Counted from the stretch's first letter, positions 10,985 through 21,595 are shown. The stretch: DNA of 64,000 bases from Heterobilharzia americana (GCA_944470555.2 OX104127.1:119998741-120062740), one strand, 5' to 3'. Notes: generated by a model not told the origin, from the letters alone. Program-made: numbers and translations.

Positions 10985-11105
10985 GACAGAATGACAGACC
11001 CACTCAGGATCACAAATTTAGCGGGAAAACTCAGTCATTGTTATGCATACACTCATAAACAACAGTACAACACGACTGGGTGAAAGTGTTGTCCTAAAGA
11101 ACTAG
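10985..11105 (+). repeat. Degenerate direct repeat, right copy
   Basis: Partner of 10085-10210. Confidence 0.5.
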
Positions 11106-11562
11106 GTGTTTAAGTTATGCGTACATCTATTGATGACTAATAACACATCAGCTAACTGAATAACTGCCCACTATACGTGATGGGAATGATTCCACAGACA
11201 TCTTAAAGATATGAAAAACTCAAATAGTCTTGATTTGATCATTGGCAATAAATCCTGTTCGAAAAGTCATTCATTTATGAATACTGTATTGCTGTGTGGT
11301 TTCATGCTATATGAAATTCCATCCTGTTGCAGTCTCCGAATCCTATTGTAACATTAACAATATTGTTACTGTTTCCAAGGTGATCTGTATGGCGAGATGA
11401 AACCCCATTAAACTTAGCAGTATTCACATCACCACAGGGGTGGGATCATTCCTTGTTCAAACTGAATGAATACGCATCGAAATTCCTAATCATCTTGGAA
11501 CTAGTCACAATGATAGAAGTCTTGTATACCTGCTGAAGTTATTCACTTTGTGATGGTTAGGG

Positions 11563-11614
11563 GTGAAATCAACGATGCATATTTCGTCTTGTCTCAGACT
11601 CATCAGGTGGATTT
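11563..11614 (-). ncRNA. Hammerhead ribozyme, CTGATGA type
   Basis: Minus strand: CTGATGA (11600-11606), stem II GTCT/AGAC closing a GAGACA loop, GAAA (11582-11585), cleavage triplet ATC (11574-11576). The following GUUGAUUU strand pairs with AAAUCCAC before the core with one mismatch. The flanks are too diverged to show a tRNA head. Confidence 0.65.
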
Positions 11615-11619
11615 ATTTA

Positions 11620-12525
11620 CATCCTGGTGAGCTAGGATATTCTGAATAAGGTTTGAAAGCGAGAGACATCGACTGAAACATTAAAGAATCCTCCGCTAGG
11701 AAAATGAATTGGAAAGATATGTGAGACGATAACTTGTATATTTAAGACACAATGGGAACATCCTCACTCACTAGGATGCCATTACATCTCACTGAGTAGT
11801 CTCAGATAGAACAAAATACGCATCCGTGGATTCAACATCAGAACAAACACTCAGGTTAATATTGAACTGTCCATCAGAAGAGCCTGTTTACCTACAGAAG
11901 TTGAATAATTTGGTCATGTGAAATAAATATTAGTAGACTTTCACTCAGAATTTTAGTCATGGCTAATTTTTATTTTCAACTCTGTAGGAAGTGATGTTTT
12001 AATACTCGTGAACATCATCAATCTAGTCGGTTAACTAGTTAAGACAAGATACCTTCATGATAACAATCAACTTCAGTTGCACCTTCTACTAATATCTATG
12101 TGAAATTTTCAGGGATTTCTTTCCTTTACACCTCCGCACGATCTAAGTGACCACATTTCTCTCTTGAGTGTATGCAAGAATTTCTACGACTGAAGACTTT
12201 CAGCAGCTAGTACGATAACTGATTTAAGTATCTGTACGATAATAAACTTCAAAGGTATGAACATTCCACGAATTAAAAGTTCTTAGGGAAACTAAAAGGC
12301 TTCTAGTCACGATATGCAAGAAAGAAGTCATTTTTTCCCCATGGACCTCTCATACCCCTTCTTATCTCCAAAAAACGGCTTTACTGCTTGAGTGACTCCT
12401 GTAAAAAGGATACTTTAAGTGAAGCAATCAATTCAGTGTGATTATTTTGACTAGAAAGGTAATTTCTTCTTCAACATCATGTTGGTATGTCCTTATGTAC
12501 TTGGTGTGATGACGTTCAAGGTTAT
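11620..12525. other. Unassigned AT-rich sequence
   Basis: No coding or repeat signal was recognised. Confidence 0.35.
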
Positions 12526-12529
12526 CAGC

Positions 12530-12720
12530 TCTGTTTATAATCGCTTGCGACTACGGGGACTCAAACTTCAGACTCGTCGCTTCAAACACCTACGGGTTAG
12601 CCGCTGGAACAAGTAACTTGCAATAATAGATATTCAGGCAATATCGAGGTATCCGCTTAAGAGTCTATATGCCGACAGAGGTTAAACAATTCGATCCAGT
12701 CAAACAACGGTGATTTACAA
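12530..12720 (-). repeat. Sm-alpha-like repeat fragment (no ribozyme core)
   Basis: A minus-strand tRNA-like head lies at about 12540-12605 (TTCAAACACCT ... GACTCAAACTTCAGAC). It is followed on the right by the unit-upstream block (GAtcCAgTCAAACAACgG, about 12690-12712), which is also found near 15370 and 50505. Confidence 0.5.
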
Positions 12721-12721
12721 A

Positions 12722-12734
12722 TACATCAACAAAT
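12722..12734 (+). repeat. 13-bp target-site duplication (left), RTE copy 1
   Basis: TACATCAACAAAT is repeated exactly at 14627-14639, at the two ends of the RTE LINE. Confidence 0.75.
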
Positions 12735-14626
12735 TTATTATTATTATTTATCCCTTCTGTAGCACGTCTCCATTCCACTCTGTTCTCTGAAATTTTTTGA
12801 ACCTGGTTCCACGACGGCTCACAAACTCTCATTTCCTCCTCACACAATCCCCTCCATGTCACCAGCACCTCGGACGCCAAACTCATCGCCTCCCATCTGA
12901 CTTCCACTCAACGGCATGGCCTGACGCCTGATGTCCCCAGTCCACCTTCTCACTACATCGCCAATCCAATCCATCTCCACTTCCCCATTCTGCATATTTG
13001 TTGAGTGATAGGTTCTTGCTTCATTGGTTCGTTGCCAGATCAGAGTGAGTTCCTTGTTGCTTATTCTCATTATTCTGGCAATCCATCTGATCTTCAGTAA
13101 GGAGCGAGTGTGGGCAGTTGTTGATGAATGCCTGTAATTTGTTGGAAATGTCTTTCGTAACGCGTCACCAAGTCTCTGAGCCATACAGAAACACTGACCT
13201 GACTGGGTTGGTGTTGAAAATCCGGATGTTGTTCCACATGTTGAGTGCAGTCGACCTCCACACTGGTTTCAGGTTAGTGGGGGGAATGCCTGTCTTGCTT
13301 TTCCGATTCTGACTTTGACGTCCTCTTTTGTGTCACCTGTAGTTGAGGCAGTGCTGCCTAGATAGGTGAAAGAGGCTACTTCCCTTAAGTTTCTCCTGTT
13401 GATGGTGACTGGAGCTCGTTGTTGTTGATGTTGTTGGTTGGGTATTTTCATCACCTCTGTCTTCTCCACGTTCACCTGAAGGAAGTCCCATCTTCTCTAT
13501 CTCGCCTCTTCTGTCAGCTTGTTAGTTTTCGCCTGTAGATCTTCAAGTTTGTGTGACATCAGACACAAGTCGTCGGCGGCGAAATCTAAGTCTTCTGGGT
13601 TCTTTCCCTCAGTCAAGCCAGTGTATCCCCCTCTTCTCGCTCCCCACTGTTTGCTGCATGATCCAGTCCACCACAATCAGGAATATCATGGGTGATAGTA
13701 GGCAGCAGCCTTGTTTCACTCCTATCTTCACCTCCACTCCAAAGGCATCACTGAGCTCCCCATTGTCAGTTACTTGGCTGGCATGTGGAGTCTTCATATA
13801 GTTGTTGAATGAAGCTGATAAAGGTTTGCGGTATTCCGTAGTAATGAAGCAGCTTCCAAATTACTTCTCAGTCGACGCTGTCAAAGGCCTTCTCAAAGTC
13901 GATGAAGTTGAAGTGAGCTAGAGAGTCGACTGCCATTCTATACTCTGTTCTATGATGATGAGAAGCGTTGCAATATGGTCCGCACATGATTTGTACTTCC
14001 TGAACCCAGCCAACCTGTTCCGGTCTTATTTTTGAATTCAGTGCATCCTTTAGTCTCTCCAGGATGATGCGGCTTAATATTTTGCATGTTTGGATGGACA
14101 GGAGCGTGATTCCGTGCCACTTCTTGCAAAGACTTAGGTCTCCCTTCTTTGGGAGTTTGACAAGATAACCCTTCTTCCAATCGCCATGTACCTTCCCTTC
14201 CTTCCAGACCTTCTGCAATAGTGGTGTGAGCATGTCTGCTGTTGTCCCTGCGTCTGCTCTCAGAGCTTCTGGTGGGATTCCATCTCGTCATGCTGCTTTC
14301 CAGTATTTAAGTGGCTTTATGGCGTTTAGGACTTCGACTTTCGTCAGAGGGCTTGTGTTCACTTGTAGTTCAACGGCTGCAGGTGGTATTTCTGAACGAA
14401 GTGCAGGTGGTGGTGGTGGTCGATTCAAGAGTATTTCGAAGTGGTTAGCCCATTGTTTCCTTTGTTTCTCTTCTTTGGTAATTAGATTTCCTTTATCATC
14501 TTTCATTGGTTTCGTCTGCGTTGATCTCTTCCCAGATAGTAACCTGGTTATTTGATACGATTTTGTTAGGTCTTTCCTACCTGCAATCTGTTCTGCTTCA
14601 CTTGCCAGTGTGTCGTAGAAGTGTCT
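12735..14626 (-). pseudogene. RTE-clade LINE, 5'-truncated (reverse transcriptase)
   Basis: Minus strand, about 1.9 kb. Read from 14626 down: pre-RT linker (KGNLITKEEKQRKQWANHFEI), RT fingers (LLQKVWKEGKVHGDWKKGYL), LPKKGDLSLCKKWHGITLLS, RIILERLKDALNSKIRPEQVG, FIDFEKAFDSVD (catalytic Asp block), a region with frameshifts, FAADDLCLMSHKLEDL (catalytic A-A-D-D), VNVEKTEVMKIPNQ, REVASFTYLGS, and the C-terminal half with WIARIMRISNKEL, EVEMDWIGDVV and QAMPLSGSQMGG. The order is that of schistosome SR2/RTE-type elements. It ends in a TTATTATTATTTA-type tail (12735-12750). The apurinic endonuclease domain is missing through 5' truncation, and several stops and frameshifts are present. Exact 13-bp TSDs flank it. 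Plus-strand frames here are shadows. Confidence 0.9.
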
Positions 14627-14639
14627 TACATCAACAAAT
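14627..14639 (+). repeat. 13-bp target-site duplication (right), RTE copy 1
   Basis: Exact partner of 12722-12734. Confidence 0.75.
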
Positions 14640-14674
14640 AGTAATAACTAATACACATTTTACAAGAGGTGGGT

Positions 14675-14760
14675 ATCGTGTCTCAGACGTCTAATGGATA
14701 ACGTTTTGGGATTTGAAGCGATGAGTACCGGGTTTGAATCGATCGACCGAATTTACAATG
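14675..14760 (+). repeat. Sm-alpha-like tRNA-derived head fragment
   Basis: An A-box-like TCTAATGGATAACG, a TTTGAAGCGAT block and a B-box GGGTTTGAATCG lie in the spacing of the intact head at 50580-50640. The ribozyme part is absent. Confidence 0.6.
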
Positions 14761-14764
14761 TGAT

Positions 14765-15295
14765 GACTTAGCTATATAGGGCAGCCATATGCTTCACTAT
14801 ATTTCGGTGTTAGCTGTTAGTACTGGATTGTGCTTGTCAGCACGCACAAGGAAAACGCTTGGATAATCTTGAAGTTAATTTCCATTTAAGGAATGAAACT
14901 CTCATTTCTCAGTGCCAAAATCAGAAACTTAACAAAGGTGTTTCGCAAGACTACAGGTACACTTTGGTAGTGAAAGCTACCAAGTAAGAAACTTTGGTCA
15001 TACAGAACTCCTAGACGATTGACACCTAAATTCTATGTTGATTGATACATTGCATTATACGTTTTCTCGTCAAGTGAAGAATCACGGAAAAACCTAAGGG
15101 GGCTGGACAACTGTTTAGTCCTGATATGAGAGTCCTCAGTAATACGCACCTACAAGCCCAAGATATTCATCTTGGAGTATATCACTAATGAGCACTATAA
15201 AGCAAGACTGGATCACCCTAAATGCCAAAGCGTCCCAAATAAGGTTAAGGAACGCGAGTTCTGAATTCCACTAATAGCCATTATTCATTGACACT
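14765..15295. other. Unassigned; possible eroded family A tail
   Basis: 15100-15190 has a faint minus-strand family A hammerhead pattern (GGACAACTGTTTAGTCCT ... AGTCCTCAGTAAT) with a lost core. Nothing else was seen. Confidence 0.3.
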
Positions 15296-15299
15296 GCGG

Positions 15300-15435
15300 A
15301 AATGAAATTCCAGTCAATATCAAGGCGTCTCCATAGCACCCCATATGCCAACAGAGACCGATCAATTGGGTCCAATCAACAACCGGAAATTACAAACAAT
15401 AATATCAAAACTATGCCTATCACATAAGTAGTGGC
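15300..15435 (+). repeat. Sm-alpha unit 5' block
   Basis: GGGTCCAATCAACAACCGG ... AAACTATGCCTATCACATAAG matches the block immediately upstream of the tRNA-like head in the unit at 50490-50740. The head itself is missing here. Confidence 0.6.
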
Positions 15436-15439
15436 TGTA

Positions 15440-16540
15440 TTATTATTTGTCTTAATTCCTAAGCGCGTTTTAGTCTGTCATTATCAAGTAAGAGTTTGAA
15501 GTCCAACTGAACTGACAAAATTCTATTTGACCTTTGTTCTCACAAAGTAAACAGGATTAACATCTCGTTGTCCTAGCAACCGAATTCTAATCTAATCGCA
15601 GTACTGTTTCTTTTAATTATTGACTTTAAAAAAGCATAACATCATACTTATCTCGTATACTTACGTAATCCCTTAGTCAGTTAGCAACTGGCTTTTCTTA
15701 AACACCATCCTTTCTGCGTTAATTTTTCGAGATCACATTCACTATGGGGGAAGTAATGAGAAATTGAGAGCACAGAAAAGCCGTTTCTTGTTAGTATGAG
15801 ACCCGTTAACAGTGCACATAGTCCATTTCCACCGGACACCATCTGTCCTCACTCTAGATTTAGTGTGAAGTGGAGTACCAAGACGAAGTAACAGGAGTCT
15901 AGTTGACCTCAGATTTTCAGTTATTATCCAACAGATAGTTATTCAGTCAATCTCTACAACCCCGCTACGTGTAGAAATTTTTTCTCATATCCTAGTTAGT
16001 TTATTGTTGCATTTTCGGTGTTCCCGGTAACTCAGGTTTCAATTCAACCATGAATAGGTTGACTATTACCTTCCAATTATCATCTGTGGTCATTCAGTTG
16101 GCATAACTCAAGTGTTTACCATAAATAAGTAAGGTGAATAGTGGTACAAACTCATCACTCACTTTCTATTGTTTGCTGCAACTTTTCGTCTACTTACAAG
16201 ACCCGAGGAGAGTTAACTGCATTAAGAATAGAGAACCCATTGAACCATTTTGTTTTAATGCTAGCCTATTTAGGGCAAAACTCGTGAAAATAACTGCCTT
16301 CAGTAGTAATCCATAGCTTACAGATTACTCTAATCAAGTGTATACAGTCAGTTTTATGAATTTGAGAACAGAGTAGAAAGAAAACACACGATTTGTAAAC
16401 TACTTTTGCATACATGGCTTTTCCATCTTATGATCAATGATCAGATCAGTTGAAAAACACCTTTAAATTACGCTTTCATCATGTTTATTGAATCCTCTTA
16501 GTATATAAATTATCATTTTGGTTTGGCAGATTAGTATTTA
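15440..16540. other. Unassigned; one eroded hammerhead-SINE tail
   Basis: Near 15770-15830 a minus-strand family A-like pattern (AAAGCCGTTTCTTGTTAGTATG) survives without a valid core. No coding signal was recognised, including the 60-codon frame at 16134. Confidence 0.3.
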
Positions 16541-16544
16541 TACT

Positions 16545-16640
16545 GGGTGATGGTTGAAAATGAAATGAAAATTTGAACCACTGAAGGATTTGGACCGGTG
16601 ACCAACCCCTCTCTAATACAATGTGTTGATGAAAATAATG
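16545..16640 (-). repeat. tRNA-derived SINE, family C fragment
   Basis: The minus strand carries a family C tail (rc of CTGGGTGATGgTTGAAAaTGAAATGAAAA, 16548-16575) and a degraded tRNA-like head to its right. Confidence 0.55.
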
Positions 16641-16666
16641 ATACCTGGATTGTTGTTCAGAAGTGT

Positions 16667-16686
16667 CTATGTGTGTGTGTGTGTGT
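16667..16686. repeat. (GT)n microsatellite
   Basis: Short GT run followed by GTATGT repeats. Confidence 0.7.
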
Positions 16687-17024
16687 TTATGTATGTTTAT
16701 ATACATGCCGCATTCACCAAGTGAGCAGAGTAAATAATCAAATTCATGCTGTTTATTGTTGAATATTAATATTATTAGTGAGACAAAAAATAGTTGTCAG
16801 ATATTTTTCAGTGTTTTGTTTAGTTAACAATTAGTTTTTATCATTTACACATAAAGATACAAAGTCCATTGTCAGTGGTGGTATTAAATTACTAAAATGA
16901 TACTTGATTCATAAATGTCTACTAATCAATACATAGAATGACCTAATTACATTGTGATTATTTCTTATGATAACTTATGTTAGTCAGTGCATATCGTACG
17001 ATCTACAAAATTGAACAGATAAAC

Positions 17025-17034
17025 TAACTGATTA
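17025..17034 (+). repeat. 10-bp target-site duplication (left)
   Basis: TAACTGATTA is repeated at 17274-17283, bracketing the family A SINE. Confidence 0.6.
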
Positions 17035-17273
17035 TATTAAATTTTGAGGGGTTGTGGAGATTTGGAAATATGGAGCATTGGATTCTGACCCAGTGGCTCA
17101 ATGGTAACGCGCCGGTCGCGGAACCTGAAGGTGGCGGGTTCGATCCCTGCTGGTGGGGTCGTGGGTGCGCACTGCTGAGGAGTCCCATACTAGGACGAAA
17201 CAGCTGTCCAGTGCTCCCAGGTTTCCTTTGTTCCTCCAACTGATGTCAGTCTTCGATGAATAACAACTTGAAA
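17035..17273 (+). mobile_element. Family A hammerhead SINE, internally deleted but intact ribozyme
   Basis: Order: 5' block TATTAAATTTTGAGGGG (shared with the end of the 44.67-kb element), tRNA-like head with an A-box (TGGCTCAATGGTAACGCG, 17095-17112) and a B-box (GGTTCGATCCC, 17137-17147), hammerhead, then a tail ending CAACTTGAAA. Compared with 44668-45106 it lacks the left inverted arm and the 170-bp block; the joint lies in GGAAATAT (about 17065-17072), a sequence present at both deletion ends. A 10-bp TSD supports insertion as a unit. Confidence 0.85.
17165..17221 (+). ncRNA. Hammerhead ribozyme, family A, predicted active
   Basis: Stem I GCACTG (17169-17174) pairs perfectly with CAGTGC (17209-17214). 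Core CTGAGGA 17175-17181; stem II GTCC 17182-17185 with GGAC 17193-17196 around a 7-nt loop; GAAA 17197-17200; stem III is the self-complementary CAGCTG 17201-17206; triplet GTC, with expected cleavage after 17208. All conserved core positions of a type I hammerhead are present. Confidence 0.9.
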
Positions 17274-17283
17274 TAACTGATTA
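17274..17283 (+). repeat. 10-bp target-site duplication (right)
   Basis: Partner of 17025-17034. Confidence 0.6.
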
Positions 17284-17298
17284 ATGTCTATTAAATCA

Positions 17299-17331
17299 TT
17301 ATCATCATCATCATCATCATTTATCATCATA
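17299..17331. repeat. (ATC)n microsatellite
   Basis: Trinucleotide run adjoining the 3' end of the CR1-like copy. Confidence 0.8.
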
Positions 17332-17339
17332 GGACCAGA

Positions 17340-18905
17340 CATTACTGCATAACCGTCCGACTTGCCACACCTCATCTCATCTCATCTCGTCTCATATCAC
17401 CACATCAAGTAAAAACACAGTCAACTGGAAGATAAAAATAAGAAAATTCAGTCAAAACAAATATAAACCACTCAATCAGAGAAAGGAAGAATGAGAAAAT
17501 AGTGAGATTCGAGATAGCATCGTTAACATGAGCATAATGTGTGTATGCATCTACACCAGTAAGATCACTTCTCAGCCATGTCATCACCATCACCATCACC
17601 ATCACCTACAGTCTCAAACCACTTGTTCCTCTTCTCCCAACAAACCCAACCACACACTCTGCATCACCACACATGGCTCAAACAAACAGGTACACATTTC
17701 ATACATTGGTGTTATGTTGTAGTCTGGCCACCTCCAGCCTCTCTCCAACCTCAACCTACTTCAACCAACATTGTGTGATCAGACAATCGGTGACTAGGCA
17801 TACACAACACATGTTGGAGTGAACCATCTCAATGGATGAAGGTTCACAACCTGATCAACTGATTTACCTCTTCTCCCTCTAACTCTACACCACCTGACTT
17901 CTACATTACTCATGTGGTGACACCATGGAATGTGGTGGCCTATACTACGAAGGTGGTGGTGGTGGTGGTGATCAAACACCTGAAGCCACCTCACATCTTC
18001 CACCTTCAATGGCCATGTTTCACAGTCATAGAGTAGAACAGAGTGAGTTGACTGTTGTGCAGTACATGCCACTGTGAATAGACAATCGGATATGACGGTG
18101 GCAACACAGATGGCGTAAGTTGTCGAAAGTCAACCGAGTCTTTTGTATTCGTGCAGATATTTCATTGGTGAGTGAGCCGTGAGGGTAGGGCTGATCTTAC
18201 TTTCCAGGTAAGTGTATTGGTCGACACAGTCAAACAGTAAGTACACTCACTGTCTGTCTATTGTTATCCGTGGTGGGGTGCCGTTGAAGACCGATTGATT
18301 GTGGATGAACAATTTGTATTTGGGTGGTGAGAAACGCGTCTTCAACATTGTCAAATTGCCACTCATGGTGTTCAGAATACTGCCTGTTGTCAGCATCTTC
18401 ACCTGACAGGACTATGTCATCTGTGTATTGTCGGTGTGACGAAAATGGTGCCACGATTAGGTCAAAATCTGTATAATCAGGTGACGAGAGGGAGGCCTCC
18501 TTGAGAATATGTATGATAGGATTGAATAAGAATGGAGAGAGTGTGCAGCCTTGGTGGACAGCACTGTACGAGTACAGCTTCCAGGATGTCTGACGATTGG
18601 CTGTAACACGACCACAAGTGTTTGAGTAGAGAGTCTTCAACAGGGTGATGTAGTTATTGGGGAATCCTTTTAGTGAGAGACATTACCGTGTGATTTGTCT
18701 ATCAAGGTAGGTAGTGAGATACCACTTTCAGGCGGAGAAATGTATTTGTTGTCGGGTGGCTGTAAGCATGCCTGTGTCCTAGAACCTGGCACAGTGTGAA
18801 TATTTGGTCGATACACCGACGGCTGGGTCTAAAGCCTGCTGGTTTTTTCGGGCTTGCTGTTTCCCAGCTCCTCTCAGGCGTCGAAGAATTATCGAACGTA
18901 GAATA
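17340..18905 (-). pseudogene. CR1-like LINE reverse transcriptase, copy 2
   Basis: Read from 18905 down the minus strand: AGFRPSRRCIDQIFTLCQVL (about 18790-18848), a decayed region matching the KAAFDSVDR block, TLYSNTCGRVTANRQT, then VHQGCTLSPFLFNPII (within 18230-18640), YTDDIVLSGEDADNRQ (catalytic YADD block, here YTDD), then SVLLYDCETWPLKVEDVRWL and a His run created by a CACCAC microsatellite (within 17794-18072), ending in a CTCATCTC 3' repeat at 17368-17390. Stops and frameshifts interrupt it. 17366-18505 is nearly identical to 2288-3320, so both derive from one recent source. The N-terminal endonuclease is not seen. Confidence 0.8.
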
Positions 18906-19129
18906 TTATACACTGTGTGTACCAAAATAGTTCTAAAGTGTATGAATCAGTTGATTAGGCTTTTCGTCAACAAAAAGAGAGGATAATTCAGTTGTTAAGT
19001 GAGCTCAGTATGTAATTTGTGCATTCTTTGAAAACTGAATCCCCTGATCACAGTTCCTTTTTGAAATGATTCCTTCATGAAACCATATCATTTGAGTAGT
19101 CTCAAATCTCATATACAGACCTAATTCTT

Positions 19130-20600
19130 TCACAGGTTTTGGCTTCAGTAATTAAGACTTTAGGTAGAGAATTAGGCAAAGGTTGGAGTAACTCCACCGT
19201 AAAACAAGTAACTTTTTGAAAGTAGGAGTTACAAGATATTTCAAAAAAATGTTTTGAGATCAGCCTCAGAGGAATGAAAATATACAGTTGATTACTGAAA
19301 AGTTTCAGTTATTCAGAAAACCATAAAATAGTTGGTCCAGATCTTAGGATCTTTTCACAAACTAGTTGTAAGACATAGTGTGAAGGATGTCTTTGATTTT
19401 ATCGCCAAGGTGACAGAGATAAATGTAATTGGAAAATGTATAATATCGTTAGATATATTGTCATTATTTACTAATGTATGGCTTACTGAGGCAGTTGATT
19501 TCATATGTCAACAGTTGATGGAGAAACAAATCAATACTGAAATTCCTGAGTCCAACCTTAGGGAATTACTTCCTAGATGTATACTGAATGTACACTTTAT
19601 CTTCAATAATGCATGTTATAGTCAAGTAGATAGAATCACAATGGGATCACCATTAGGCTAAATACTTGTACACTTTTTTCTGACTAAACTGGAGAATGGA
19701 CCATTGAAAGATGACATCAACAGGCTAGATATGTATTACAGATACGTGGATGACACATAACTGATCAGAATATGGATCAGAATGAACTATTGAGGTAGTT
19801 TAACAGCATGTACACTTCACTTGTGAAGAAGAAGAAGAAGAATAGGATAATAAACTAAATTTCCTTGATATTCTATTAATTAAACGAAGAGACAGATCAT
19901 TTCAAAGAAGCTTTCACAGAAGAAACAAATCTACATGTTAATACATACACTTTTTTAGTTCCACTCCTATACGATACGAAAGAAATTTAGTAAAATGTTT
20001 GATAGTCAGGGTAAGGAAAATCTTCTCAGATGACACTATACAGAGTGACTTAGAGTGGATTCCTAATTCATTGGTGGAAATAGGTCATCCTTACAATTTC
20101 ATTCTTTTAAAAAAACATATGAATAGACCGGTGATTAGACGTGAAATAGCAACCGCTCGAAAGAAGGTGACATACTTAAATTGTCAAGAACCATTAAAAA
20201 ACTCTTTATGAAGCTAATCTCTGTCTATCGACAATTTGTATCATGTCAAACGGAGGACAGGTTACCTAGTTTCTCCACTTCAATATACATTTACCAGTTT
20301 AATTGCTGCTGTGGAGACAGACAGTTATATCGGGCGTACTACTAGGCAACTTAATCAACGTATTACTGAACACCTACCTTCGTGGCTAGGTGAAGGACAG
20401 ACAGGTTAAATCCACAAGAAGCTCTAATTTTGTCTTACCTACTTCATAGTGATTACAGAGTAGATAAGACGAAAGCCTTCAAAGCGGTTTGCCACATACC
20501 ATCGAACCTTTCCAATGCAGTTCAAAACCGCCTTCTACATGTAGCTGAAGCTATAAGGATTCGAATAAATAATCCAAAGCTCTGTATCTAGAAGTAATTT
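19130..20600 (+). pseudogene. Penelope-like element, RT + GIY-YIG remnant
   Basis: The frame at 19332-19661 contains RT fingers and palm: an ISLDILSLFTNV block (equivalent of the first catalytic Asp motif), then FIFNNACYSQVDRITMGSPLG, the MGSPL turn of Penelope RTs. YYRYVDDT follows at about 19737-19757 (second catalytic motif). A decayed thumb leads to the endonuclease: YIGRTTRQLNQRITEH, with YIG at 20326-20334 and EH at about 20367. The C-terminus is AVQNRLLHVAEAIRIRI then NNPKLC, ending at a stop near 20590. Several stops and shifts (for example after 19660 and near 19757) make it non-functional. It is the most complete PLE in the window and a different subfamily from the 5.5-kb copy. Confidence 0.85.
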
Positions 20601-20795
20601 TTACAGCCTCAATCCCTGCCTTGAACAGGGAGAACCTAATGAATGACCTTACTTATGAATCTTAAACTGTACTTCTCTTTTTTATTTTTCTTTCATTTTG
20701 TCACCATTTTCACGCCACTAATATGTTTACATTCCGCCTTCATCCTCTAGTATCACACAGCCTTACTGTCCCTTTTTCAATCCTTGACCTATTTC
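20601..20795. other. PLE 3' flank, non-coding
   Basis: T-rich sequence with no further motif. Confidence 0.3.
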
Positions 20796-20938
20796 TACTA
20801 TTGATGGATATGCTTGTAATTCTCTGTTGTTTTAATGGACCGAATTGTTCGACCTCTATTCACTTATGGGCTCCTATACAGATGCCTCATTATTGCCTCA
20901 ATGTTAATTATGGTAATTTACTTGGTTGTGGCAAGGAA

Positions 20939-20995
20939 AGGAATCCAGGACGCGCTTTTCATGTCATTTGACCTCGTCAGCTGGATGTACCAGCA
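20939..20995 (-). ncRNA. Hammerhead ribozyme, Sm-alpha-like variant
   Basis: Minus strand: CTGACGA (20974-20980), GAAA (20957-20960), triplet GTC, and ATCCAG/CTGGAT stem I intact. Stem II is altered (GGTC...GACAT), with a mismatch next to the closing pair, so activity is uncertain. Confidence 0.65.
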
Positions 20996-21075
20996 CCCTA
21001 GTGGATAACGCCTTGGTGTGTGAAGCGACAGGTACAAGGGCCGAGTCTTAGTAGGAACAAAATCCCTTACTGGGA

Positions 21076-21135
21076 TGCAGGGGCATCCAACTGACGAGTT
21101 ACAAGTGGGACGAAACCCACATCCTGAATTCCTTT
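21076..21135 (+). ncRNA. Hammerhead ribozyme, Sm-alpha-like variant
   Basis: CTGACGA 21091-21097, GAAA 21112-21115, triplet ATC ending at 21123. Stem II GTTAC/GTGGGAC is partly mismatched; stem I is largely kept (CATCCAA with CTGAATTCC). Confidence 0.6.
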
Positions 21136-21582
21136 ACTAGTCATAACCAAGTAAATTACCACCATTCGACCTACTTTGTCTGCCTGTACTGTTGTGTCAT
21201 TATGAACATTCGTACTAACCTACTTACAATCCGTATTCCTTGTTACAGCTGTCCCACAAATCACCTTGAATGGCTTAATATTTTATAAATATATTGTAAG
21301 TTATGCAGATTAGAATGAAACCCAGTGAGATGTAACTGAAAACAGTATTGTTTGCTTACATTGTTATGTTATAATATTCAGAAAATAATTGTTCAATACC
21401 CTAAGGAAAGTTGACCATCTCAAATAGGATAATGTCAAAGGATTGATTCGCCAGCTGAATAGAACAGATTTATGTAGACACGTATAAGATGACTATTGAT
21501 GTCATGTTAGAGAATGACAGTAGAATGTCACTGGAATTCCTATTTCAAACACTCTAAGCTGGGAGAACACTTTGACTTGAAC

Positions 21583-21595
21583 ATTCATGGTCTTA
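21583..21595 (+). repeat. 13-bp target-site duplication (left), RTE copy 2
   Basis: ATTCATGGTCTTA is repeated exactly at 22266-22278. Confidence 0.9.

Larger units (their letters stand above)
20800..21175. mobile_element. Two Sm-alpha-like units fused head-to-head
   Basis: Left arm (20800-20993) is a minus-strand ribozyme and its downstream arm. Right part (20995-21166) is a plus-strand tRNA-like head (GTGGATAACGCC A-box at about 21001), ribozyme and the same downstream arm (AACCAAGTAAATTACCACCA against TGGTAATTTACTTGGTT). The arms 20909-20993 and 21083-21166 can fold back on each other. Confidence 0.75.

Noticed and set aside
12665..14694. Plus-strand frames over the RTE LINE
   Set aside because: Shadows of the minus-strand reverse transcriptase, which carries the recognisable motifs.
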